From the NCBI GenBank assembly GCA_016296565.1, contig JAEDJB010000100.1, positions 1 through 6,960 of the forward strand: a DNA stretch of 6,960 nucleotides, given 5' to 3'. The DNA comes from Oscillospiraceae bacterium. GTDB lineage: Bacteria > Bacillota > Clostridia > Oscillospirales > Oscillospiraceae. The notes beneath the pieces are model-generated. The model was not told where the DNA came from, searched no databases, and saw nothing but the letters and a program-made list of their open reading frames with translations. A program made the position numbers and the translations under genes. Below, in pieces: positions 1 through 5,192 of this stretch. The first letter of the stretch is position 1, and each line of letters starts with the position of its first letter.

Positions 1-328
1 GGTACCGCCGGGGATAGCCCAGGTGGGGGAACCGCCCGTGGAGCACCAGCCGCCAGGCCGTGATGTCCGGCACGCTGCGAAACTGAGGCAGGTAGGCCAC
101 CTGGCGGGCGATCTCCTTGGGACGCAGCCGGTCCAGGGAGGTTCCGTCCAGGGAAATGGTTCCCCCGCTTCTGGGCTGGATGCCCAGGGCGGTTTTCAGA
201 AGAGTGCTCTTTCCGCTGCCGTTGGGGCCCACCAGCCCCAGCACCTGCCCCGGGGGGAAGGAGAGGGTCACATCCCGCAGCACCTCCCGCCCGGCGTACT
301 GGCAGAAAACATGGGACAGTTCAAGCAC
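1..328 (-). CDS. ABC transporter ATP-binding protein, FecE/BtuD class (3' part off window)
   Basis: This is the cytoplasmic ATPase that would power the importer formed with the permease and lipoprotein encoded just upstream. About 109 residues are visible; the rest runs off the left edge. They show the N-terminal part of an ABC domain: Walker A GPNGSGKST at residues 34-42, the helix following it (LLKTALGIQP), and a Q-loop glutamine at about residue 82 (AYLPQ). The segment LHGRFPHLGYPRRY is typical of ATPases paired with FecCD permeases; signature and Walker B motifs lie outside the window. I chose the GTG at 328 because AGGAGG (337-342) lies 8 bases upstream and no ATG is suitably placed. This start overlaps the permease stop by 8 bases, implying translational coupling. 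The family is certain. The substrate (iron-siderophore, heme, cobalamin or another chelate) cannot be told from the ATPase. Confidence 0.93.
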   Translation of the reverse strand, partial: MLELSHVFCQYAGREVLRDVTLSFPPGQVLGLVGPNGSGKSTLLKTALGIQPRSGGTISLDGTSLDRLRPKEIARQVAYLPQFRSVPDITAWRLVLHGRFPHLGYPRRY

Positions 329-1328
329 GGGCTCCCCCTCCTCTCTGCCGGAGAATCAGCCACAGGAAGAAGGGGCCGCCCAGGAAGGACAGCACCACCC
401 CAACCGGCAGCTCGTAGGGGGCGAACAGGGTCCGGGCCAGCAGGTCGCACAGGGTCACGAAGGCCGCGCCTCCCTGGGCGGAAAGGGCCACCAGGGGGAG
501 GCTCTCTCCCCCCGCCGCCTTTCTGGCCCCGTGGGGGACGATGAGCCCCACAAACCCCAGAAGGCCCGCAACGCTCACCGCCGCCCCGGCCAGAGCCGCC
601 GCCCCGGTGAGCAGCAGCACCCGGGCCGGGCGCACCCGCAGGCCTAAGCTCCGGGCGGTGTCCGTGCCCAGGGCCAGCAGGTCCATCTGGGGCGTCAGCA
701 GGAGCACCCCCGCAAGGCCCGCGGCAATGACCCCGGCGGCGGGACCCACCTTCCCCATGGTCACGCTGGAAAAGCCGCCGATGCGGAAGTCCGCGTAGGC
801 ACTGAGGGCGTCCGGCTCCAGGGTAACGATGAGATCCACCGCCCCGGAAAACACCGCCGAGACCGCGATGCCCGCCAGCGCCAGGGTCAGCCGGGAGGCG
901 CCGGTGCGCTCGCCCATGAGCAGCACCACCAGCACCCCTGCCAGAGCCCCCCCAAAGGCCGCCACCGGAGCCAGCGCCGCCGATCCGGGGATCAGGGCGC
1001 TGAGGGCGGTTACCGCCAGCCCCGCGCCGGTGTTGACCCCGATCACGTTGGGGGCGGCCAAGGGGTTTGCCAGCACGCTTTGGATCACCGCACCGGCCAC
1101 CGCCAAAGCCGCCCCAGTGAGCAGGCACCCCAGGGTGCGGGGCAGACGGGAGTAGAGCACGATCCGGGCGGCTACGGTCCCGGTCTGCTTACCCAGCAGC
1201 ACAGAGACCACGTCGGCCAGCGGCACCGGAACCGGGCCCAGGCACAGGCTCATACCAGCGGAAAGCAGGACCACCGCCGCCAGAAGAGCGGTGATCCTGC
1301 GCTGTTTATTCCGCTGTTTCCTCCCCAT
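321..1328 (-). CDS. FecCD/BtuC-family ABC transporter permease
   Basis: This is the membrane subunit of an importer for metal chelates or cobalamin-like molecules. The 335-residue length is normal for the FecCD family. After a basic start (GRKQRNKQRR) come about ten hydrophobic segments. Family landmarks are RLPRTLGCLLTGAALAVAG (about 61-79), the Q-x-x-x-A-NPLA-x-P-x-x-x-G stretch (83-97), GFVGLIVPH (258-266, the cytoplasmic helix region that contacts the ATPase), and ELPVGVVLSFLGGPFFLWL near the C-terminus. The start is not fully settled. ATG 1328 gives the usual N-terminal length and overlaps the binding-protein gene by 23 bases; an in-frame ATG at 1352 would add 8 residues. Neither has a strong ribosome binding site, so translation probably depends on coupling to the gene before it. 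The family call is secure; the substrate is unknown. Confidence 0.93.
   Translation of the reverse strand: MGRKQRNKQRRITALLAAVVLLSAGMSLCLGPVPVPLADVVSVLLGKQTGTVAARIVLYSRLPRTLGCLLTGAALAVAGAVIQSVLANPLAAPNVIGVNTGAGLAVTALSALIPGSAALAPVAAFGGALAGVLVVLLMGERTGASRLTLALAGIAVSAVFSGAVDLIVTLEPDALSAYADFRIGGFSSVTMGKVGPAAGVIAAGLAGVLLLTPQMDLLALGTDTARSLGLRVRPARVLLLTGAAALAGAAVSVAGLLGFVGLIVPHGARKAAGGESLPLVALSAQGGAAFVTLCDLLARTLFAPYELPVGVVLSFLGGPFFLWLILRQRGGGARA
337..342 (-). promoter_or_regulatory. Ribosome binding site that fixes the GTG start of the ABC ATPase
   Basis: AGGAGG on the minus strand lies 8 bases before the GTG at 328, inside the last codons of the permease gene. It decides in favour of this non-ATG start. 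Confidence 0.75.
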
Positions 1329-2259
1329 AGAGGATCTGGGCAAGCTGGTCATAGGCGGTCCCCCATTGATCGTTGGGTTTCAGATTGTAGAGCTTATGCT
1401 CCAGGACGATGGACCGGCCCTCCTCCACCGCCCGCATGGTGGACCAGGCGGGGTTAGAGAGCAGGGTCTCGTCCAGCAGATTCTTCGCGTCCGTGGGGTC
1501 AGAGCCCTGGTAGACAATAAAGATGTAGTCCGGGTCCCCGGAGATGATGGCCTCCAGGCTCAGGTCCTCCAGCAGGGAGTCGTCGCTGTCGGCAATGTTG
1601 CGGCAGCCCAGGGCCGCCAGCATCTCCCCCAGCACCGTTCCCTCGCTGCCCTTGGCCTTGCAGCTGGAGCCGGTGGCCCGGATGTAGAGCACCGACGGCT
1701 GGCTGCCGTCCTGCAGGGCGACGGCCTCCTCCACCTGGGCCTGGACCTGGGTGCCATACTGTTCATAGTTTTCCGGCTTGCCGGAAATCTGGGTGCAGAT
1801 GTCCAGCATGTGCAGGTACTCCTCGAAGCCGTCCACCTGGAAGTAGAGGACGGGATAGCCCAGCTCCTCAAAGGTGGAGAGCAGCTCCACGTCTACCTCT
1901 GTGTTGGTGCTGGCCAAGATCAGCTCCGGCTCTGCCGCGATGAGGGTCTCCAGCTGGATTTCCTTCACCCCGCCCAGGTTGGCTACGTCCTCTCCCAGCC
2001 CCAAATCAAAGCTGGTCCAGGCGTCGTCCGCAGTGGCAACGATGGTATCGGCGCTGTCGGCCAGGCTCCACACATGGGCAAAGCTGCCGATGAGGGGGGC
2101 CACCCGCTGGGGATGGTAAGGAACCTCTACCGTGCGGCCCAGGTCGTCGGTCACGGTGATGGTTTCCCCCTGGGCACTTTCGGTCTCCCCTTTCGTGGTT
2201 CCGCAGGCCGTCAGCAGGAGCAGCGTCCCCAGCAGAAGAGCCAGAGCTGTTCGTCTCAT
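1306..2259 (-). CDS. Solute-binding lipoprotein of FecCD-type importer (FecB/BtuF/TroA-like)
   Basis: This is the extracytoplasmic receptor for the downstream permease and ATPase. The 317-residue product starts with a lipoprotein signal: basic MRR, a hydrophobic run, then the lipobox LTAC with lipidation Cys19. The mature part has the Peripla_BP_2 pattern: VTDDLGRTVEVP (36-47), LETLIAAEPELILAS (103-117), LSLEAIISGDPDYIFIV (233-249), and a C-terminal LKPNDQWGTAYDQLAQILY (293-311). In relatives this last stretch often reads KPN-x-R/W-x-x-AY. GGAGG within the last codons of the preceding gene supports the ATG at 2259; the gap between the genes is 3 bases. Glu212 (GEMLAALG) could be one of the two acidic docking residues. 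The equivalent N-lobe position, near SFAHVW (59-64), seems to carry His62 rather than the usual Glu. That is my alignment by eye. The ligand is unknown. Confidence 0.92.
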   Translation of the reverse strand: MRRTALALLLGTLLLLTACGTTKGETESAQGETITVTDDLGRTVEVPYHPQRVAPLIGSFAHVWSLADSADTIVATADDAWTSFDLGLGEDVANLGGVKEIQLETLIAAEPELILASTNTEVDVELLSTFEELGYPVLYFQVDGFEEYLHMLDICTQISGKPENYEQYGTQVQAQVEEAVALQDGSQPSVLYIRATGSSCKAKGSEGTVLGEMLAALGCRNIADSDDSLLEDLSLEAIISGDPDYIFIVYQGSDPTDAKNLLDETLLSNPAWSTMRAVEEGRSIVLEHKLYNLKPNDQWGTAYDQLAQILYGEETAE

Positions 2260-2262
2260 GGT

Positions 2263-3186
2263 TTATTCCTCCGTACGTATTTTTTGCAGGTAGGCCGCGG
2301 CAGAGGTCGCCGCGTTGGCCCCGTCTGCCACCGCCGTGGTGACCTGGCGGAGGGGCTTTTTCCGGGCGTCTCCCGCCGCGAACAGGCCGGGAATCCCGGT
2401 CTCTCCGCTCTCCCCCGCCAGGATATATCCGTCCTCGTCCAGCAGGCCGGGAAAGCCTGCCAGACATTCGGTGGCGGGACGGGTGCCCACGGCGATGAAC
2501 ACCCCCTGGCAGGGAAGATCTCCCTCAGTTTCTTCGGAAACGGTCCGAATCCCTGTGACTCTGCCTTCGCCCCGAAGCTCCAGGGCCTGGGTTTTGCGCA
2601 GAATGGTGACGTTTGACCTTTCCTCCAGCAGCTTCACCCGGCTTTGGGCCGCCCGGAACACGTCCCGACGGAGGAGCAGGGTCACCTGGGGGCAGATGTT
2701 AGACAGGTAGAGGGCGTCCTCCACCCCCGCGTCTCCGCCGCCGATGACAGCCACCGGCTTGCCGGCGTAAAACTCCCCATCACACACGGCGCAGTAGGAG
2801 ACGCCGGCCTTTTCCTCCCCGGGAACCCCCAGCTTGGCGGGAGAGGCCCCCAGGGCGGTGATCACTGCCTTGGCCCGGAAGGTCTCCCCTTCCTCGGTCT
2901 CCACCAAAAAGATTCCGTTCTCCCTGGTGATCCGGCTGACCTGGCCCCAGAGAATCTCGGTGCCCAGGTCCAGGGCCTGCTGGCGGATGCGCTCCCCCAG
3001 CTCGGCCCCCGTGATGCCGGGAAGGCCCGGATAGTTATTCACCTGGAGGGCGGCGCTGATCTGCCCGCCCCCCCAGCCGTCCAGCTCCACCAGGGCAAAG
3101 CGCAGGCCTGCCCGGGCCGCGTAAATGGCGGCGGTCAGACCTGCGGGACCGCCGCCGATGATGAGAAGCTCATAGCTGTCAGACAT
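2263..3186 (-). CDS. trxB: Thioredoxin reductase-like FAD/NAD(P) disulfide oxidoreductase
   Basis: This cytoplasmic flavoenzyme moves electrons from NAD(P)H to a thioredoxin-type partner, presumably the thioredoxin-like protein of the same operon. It has 307 residues, the usual low-molecular-weight TrxB size. The FAD site is IIGGGPAG (9-16), with VNNYPG (49-54). The redox motif is C132-A-V-C135 followed by DG, where most TrxB have CATC. A second dinucleotide fold, IGGGDAGVEDA (148-158), is followed by LRRDVFRA (172-179), close to the HRRxxxR pattern for NADPH but with Leu replacing His. The C-terminal FAD motif is FAAGD (269-273). I chose ATG 3186 because GAGGAG lies just upstream; it overlaps the JAMM gene by 8 bases. 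An upstream in-frame ATG (3222) would add 12 basic residues that do not fit the family. A ferredoxin-dependent or other disulfide reductase role is a weaker alternative. Confidence 0.92.
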   Translation of the reverse strand: MSDSYELLIIGGGPAGLTAAIYAARAGLRFALVELDGWGGGQISAALQVNNYPGLPGITGAELGERIRQQALDLGTEILWGQVSRITRENGIFLVETEEGETFRAKAVITALGASPAKLGVPGEEKAGVSYCAVCDGEFYAGKPVAVIGGGDAGVEDALYLSNICPQVTLLLRRDVFRAAQSRVKLLEERSNVTILRKTQALELRGEGRVTGIRTVSEETEGDLPCQGVFIAVGTRPATECLAGFPGLLDEDGYILAGESGETGIPGLFAAGDARKKPLRQVTTAVADGANAATSAAAYLQKIRTEE

Positions 3187-3592
3187 AGACCAGCTCCTCT
3201 TTCTCTGCCTCGTTGTTCTCAATGTGGAAGGAATTGAGAACCGGTGCGTCCTGGTCCTGGAGGGACAGGATCAGGTAGCTGGCCTTGCTGTCGTAGGCCA
3301 GGCGCTTATCCTCCTGGCTGGGACGGGAGGGGGACTCCGGGTGGCTGTGCCAGTTGCCCAGGGGCGTGTAACCGTTGGCCCGCATGTCCTTCACCGCCGC
3401 CAGCTGGGCCTGGGGGGACAGGGTGAAGTGCTCGTTGCTGTGGTCGGTGTTTTCCAGCAGATACACCTTCTCCACCTTCTTGTTCCCCGCCGGGTCAATG
3501 GTCCCGCCGATGAGGCCGCAGGCCTCCTCCGGCAGGCAGGCCCGGGCGTGGGCCAGAATGGCCTCGTAATCTTCGCGTTTTACTGTAATCAT
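3179..3592 (-). CDS. JAMM/MPN+ (M67 family) metallopeptidase, Mec+/HcyD-like
   Basis: This is a 137-residue zinc isopeptidase-like enzyme. All JAMM motif residues are visible: catalytic Glu23 in PEEACGLIGG (21-30), H82-S-H84-P85, then Ser92 and Asp95 in the HxHPx6SxxD arrangement. Stand-alone bacterial JAMM proteins beside ThiS/MoeB-like genes process sulfur-carrier proteins. Examples are Mec+ (releases cysteine from CysO), HcyD (Wolinella homocysteine route), and QbsD and PdtG (trim carrier tails in thiocarboxylate siderophore pathways). Here the neighbouring carrier has an extra C-terminal Cys, so two jobs are inferred: trimming the tail and cleaving the carrier-amino acid product. ATG 3592 overlaps the stop of the adenylyltransferase gene (ATGA, 4 bases). 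A longer in-frame reading upstream (to 3790) lies wholly inside that gene and is not part of this protein. Confidence 0.93.
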   Translation of the reverse strand: MITVKREDYEAILAHARACLPEEACGLIGGTIDPAGNKKVEKVYLLENTDHSNEHFTLSPQAQLAAVKDMRANGYTPLGNWHSHPESPSRPSQEDKRLAYDSKASYLILSLQDQDAPVLNSFHIENNEAEKEELVYV

Positions 3593-4392
3593 AAGCCCTC
3601 GCACTCCGCCTGCTCGTAGTCGATCAGCTCCGTGATGGTGGGGTGCTCCCCGCACACGGCGCAGCGGGGATTCCTGGGCAGCTTCACCGTGCGGAACTTC
3701 ATGGTGAGGGCATCGTAGGTCAGCAGCTTTCCGGTGAGCAGTTCTCCGGCACCGGTAATGTACTTCACCGCCTCCAGAGCCTGGAGGCACCCGATGACGC
3801 CGGCCATGGCCCCGATGACCCCAGCCTGCTTACAGGTGGGCACCGCGTCCTTGGGGGGCGGATTCTCGAACACGCAGCGATAGCAGGGACCCTGGCCCGG
3901 CACATAGGTCATAAGCTGGCCGCCGAACCGGAGGATGCCCGCGTGGGAGAAGGGCTTTTCCGCCATGACGCAGGCGTCGTTGATGAGAAACTTGGCCGGG
4001 AAGTTGTCCGTGCCGTCGATGATGAAATCATAGTCCTTCACCAGATCGGCAATGTTGTCCGCCGCCACGAAGGTGTGGTAGGTGTGGACCACCACCTCCG
4101 GGTTGATGGCCTGCATGGACTCCCTGGCAGACTCCACCTTGGGCTTGCCCAGGTCGGGAGTGGCGTGGATGATCTGCCGCTGGAGGTTGGACAGGTCCAC
4201 CACGTCCGCGTCGGCGATGCCGATGGTGCCCACCCCGGCGGCAGCCAGGTACATGGCCGCCGGCGCGCCCAGACCGCCGGCGCCGATGATCAGGACCTTG
4301 GCGTTTAAGAGCTTCTTCTGCCCCTTGACGCCAATCTCCTTTAAAATAATCTGCCGGGAGTACCGCTCCAGCTGTTCGTTGGTAAACGCCAT
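3589..4392 (-). CDS. MoeB/ThiF/HesA-family sulfur-carrier adenylyltransferase (E1-like), no rhodanese domain
   Basis: This enzyme activates the C-terminal glycine of a ubiquitin-fold sulfur carrier with ATP. The 267-residue protein carries, in order: the LERYSRQIIL start with Arg13; the nucleotide-binding loop GAGGLGAPA (37-45); D61-x-D63; LSNLQRQ (68-73) with Arg72; Lys85; DGTDNF (126-131); the candidate active-site Cys187 in PTCKQAGV; and a zinc site formed by C170-x-x-C173 and C244-x-x-C247. It stops after the zinc knuckle, so it lacks the C-terminal rhodanese domain of MoeZ. Sulfur must come from another source, such as sulfide from the reductase or the TusA-like or thioredoxin-like partners. 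ATG 4392 shares one base with the stop of the carrier gene (TGATG), so the partners are coupled. The carrier's final Gly codons provide its Shine-Dalgarno sequence (GGGAGG). Its true carrier is inferred from adjacency. Confidence 0.93.
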   Translation of the reverse strand: MAFTNEQLERYSRQIILKEIGVKGQKKLLNAKVLIIGAGGLGAPAAMYLAAAGVGTIGIADADVVDLSNLQRQIIHATPDLGKPKVESARESMQAINPEVVVHTYHTFVAADNIADLVKDYDFIIDGTDNFPAKFLINDACVMAEKPFSHAGILRFGGQLMTYVPGQGPCYRCVFENPPPKDAVPTCKQAGVIGAMAGVIGCLQALEAVKYITGAGELLTGKLLTYDALTMKFRTVKLPRNPRCAVCGEHPTITELIDYEQAECEGL

Positions 4393-4598
4393 CAGCAGCC
4401 ACCTCCCATGAAGTACAGAAACTCCACTTCGTCCCCGTCCTTCAGGACGGTTTCATCCCGGACGGCGCTATCCAGAAATTCGTCGTTCAGGGAGACGGTA
4501 ACGTACAGAGGGGTCTCCACATTCTCTGCCTGGATGAGCTGGCCCACGGTGAGCCCCTCGGGATAGTCCTTCTTATTGCCTGCTACGGTAATGGTCAT
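4392..4598 (-). CDS. ThiS/MoaD-like sulfur carrier with blocked C-terminus (-Gly-Gly-Gly-Cys), HcyS-like
   Basis: This is a small (68-residue) beta-grasp sulfur carrier. It has the ThiS layout: an initial strand (MTITVAG), LTVGQLIQ (17-23), YVTVSLNDEFL (32-42), LKDGDEVEFLYFMGGG (52-67). ThiS and MoaD end exactly at Gly-Gly, where a thiocarboxylate forms; here the reading continues through a third Gly (67) to Cys68 and TGA. I checked this on the bases: the codons GGA GGT GGC TGC TGA. Carriers with extra terminal residues are trimmed by a JAMM peptidase before use, as known for HcyS and for the -GGCF carriers QbsE and PdtH. A JAMM gene sits two genes downstream. I chose ATG 4598 because GAGG (4607-4610) lies 8 bases upstream; an in-frame ATG at 4619 would add seven residues that match no family feature. 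A plain thiamin role is less likely because no other thi genes are here. Confidence 0.92.
   Translation of the reverse strand: MTITVAGNKKDYPEGLTVGQLIQAENVETPLYVTVSLNDEFLDSAVRDETVLKDGDEVEFLYFMGGGC
4402..4407 (-). promoter_or_regulatory. Shine-Dalgarno of the adenylyltransferase gene, built from the carrier's Gly-tail codons
   Basis: Minus-strand GGGAGG is made of the last base of the Met codon and the GGA GGT codons that encode the carrier's Gly-Gly. It lies 9 bases before the ATG at 4392. The same bases therefore encode the functional tail and recruit the ribosome for the partner enzyme. Confidence 0.75.
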
Positions 4599-4619
4599 AT
4601 TGCATTCCTCATTTCTCAA

Positions 4620-4634
4620 GTTAAGTATCGTTAA
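4620..4634. repeat. Direct repeat GTTAA, 10-base period, in the operon's only internal gap
   Basis: Plus-strand GTTAA occurs at 4620-4624 and 4630-4634, one helical turn apart, and the second copy overlaps the thioredoxin-like gene's stop codon. The same core is in the candidate operator arms at 6106-6124. The copies are short, so chance is quite possible. Confidence 0.3.
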
Positions 4635-4945
4635 AGGGCTTCTTCCAGAAATTTGTCCAGTTCATCCTTGGTGATGACCCCTCTGTGGCGGGAAACCTCC
4701 AGGCCGTCCCGGAACAGGATCAGGGTGGGGGTGGCCTCGATCTCATACTGCTGGGCCAGCGCCAGGTTGCTGGAGGTGTTCACCCGGGCCAGGGCCGTCT
4801 GCCCGGCTTGGGCCGACTCCACCTGGGCCAGCAGGGGGGCAATCCGGCGGCAGGCCACACAGCCATCCTTGTAAAAGTCCGCCAGGACCACCGGGTGCTC
4901 CTTTAAAAAGGGGGCAAAGGTCTCGGTGTTCAGGGTTTCCGCCAT
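4631..4945 (-). CDS. Thioredoxin-like protein with C-V-A-C active site
   Basis: The 104-residue length and pattern are those of a single-domain thioredoxin: a central strand VVLADFYKDG (19-28), the redox motif C29-V-A-C32 followed by RRIAP, a strand LARVNTSSN, the cis-proline Pro73 in EATPTLILF, and GVITKDELDKFLEEAL at the end. Standard thioredoxins have WCGPC. Here the Trp is Gly and the middle pair is Val-Ala, which should alter redox potential and partner choice. It lacks a signal peptide, so it acts in the cytoplasm. It starts one base after the TusA-like gene stops, with GGAGG in that gene's last codons. Sitting between two sulfur carriers and upstream of a thioredoxin reductase-like gene, it may reduce persulfides or disulfides on those proteins or pass electrons for sulfur reduction. 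That role is inferred from context. Confidence 0.92.
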   Translation of the reverse strand: MAETLNTETFAPFLKEHPVVLADFYKDGCVACRRIAPLLAQVESAQAGQTALARVNTSSNLALAQQYEIEATPTLILFRDGLEVSRHRGVITKDELDKFLEEAL

Positions 4946-4946
4946 G

Positions 4947-5192
4947 TCAGTCCTCCACCTTTCTCACGATGAGGTCATAGGTGCTGTCCCCATTGTCGAT
5001 AAGCTTCAGGATCTGGTGTCCGTCCTCCTTGATGCTTCGGGGGACGTTCTGCACCGGTTCCCCATCGTTCATGTGGACGGCCAGGATCTCTCCGTCCTCC
5101 AACTCCTCCAGGGCGACCTTCGCCTTCACAAAAGTCACAGGGCAGACCACATCGGTGATATCCACCCGTTCTTTCACATCAAACTCAGCCAT
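4947..5192 (-). CDS. TusA-family sulfurtransferase with variant CPVT motif
   Basis: This 81-residue protein belongs to the TusA/SirA-like fold. It has an early strand (ERVDITDVV), then Cys17-Pro18-Val19-Thr20 followed by FVKAKVALEELEDGEILAV, the helix-turn-strand expected after the TusA motif. TusA proteins carry sulfur as a persulfide on the Cys of CPxP. Here the Cys and first Pro are kept but the second Pro is Thr, and the usual Gly-Leu before the Cys is Val-Val. The following Lys (23 or 25), Leu28 and Glu-rich turn fit the family. The gene overlaps the reductase gene by 8 bases and has GGAGG just before its ATG. It may relay sulfur or sulfide from the reductase to the adenylated ThiS-like carrier, which otherwise has no obvious sulfur donor in this operon. 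Family call firm; function inferred. Confidence 0.9.
   Translation of the reverse strand: MAEFDVKERVDITDVVCPVTFVKAKVALEELEDGEILAVHMNDGEPVQNVPRSIKEDGHQILKLIDNGDSTYDLIVRKVED

Noticed and set aside
1..6. GGTACC palindrome at the left edge
   Set aside because: It lies within the ABC ATPase coding sequence and fits normal codons of that family; its place at the window edge says nothing biological.
268..1128. Minus-strand open frame (286 codons) overlapping the permease in another frame
   Set aside because: It is rich in Gly, Arg, Pro and Ala without hydrophobic pattern or motif, whereas the overlapping frame is a full FecCD permease.
1291..2616. Long plus-strand open frame (441 codons) across the lipoprotein and reductase genes
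   Set aside because: It is antisense to two clearly recognised genes, shows no family motif, and such frames are common opposite GC-rich genes.
3589..4392. MoeZ-type fusion with a rhodanese domain
   Set aside because: The frame stops about 20 residues after the second zinc CxxC, so there is no room for a rhodanese domain.
4392..4394. Selenocysteine read-through at the carrier's TGA after the terminal Cys
   Set aside because: The TGA overlaps the start codon of the next gene in a standard coupling arrangement, and no selenocysteine insertion hairpin was evident downstream.
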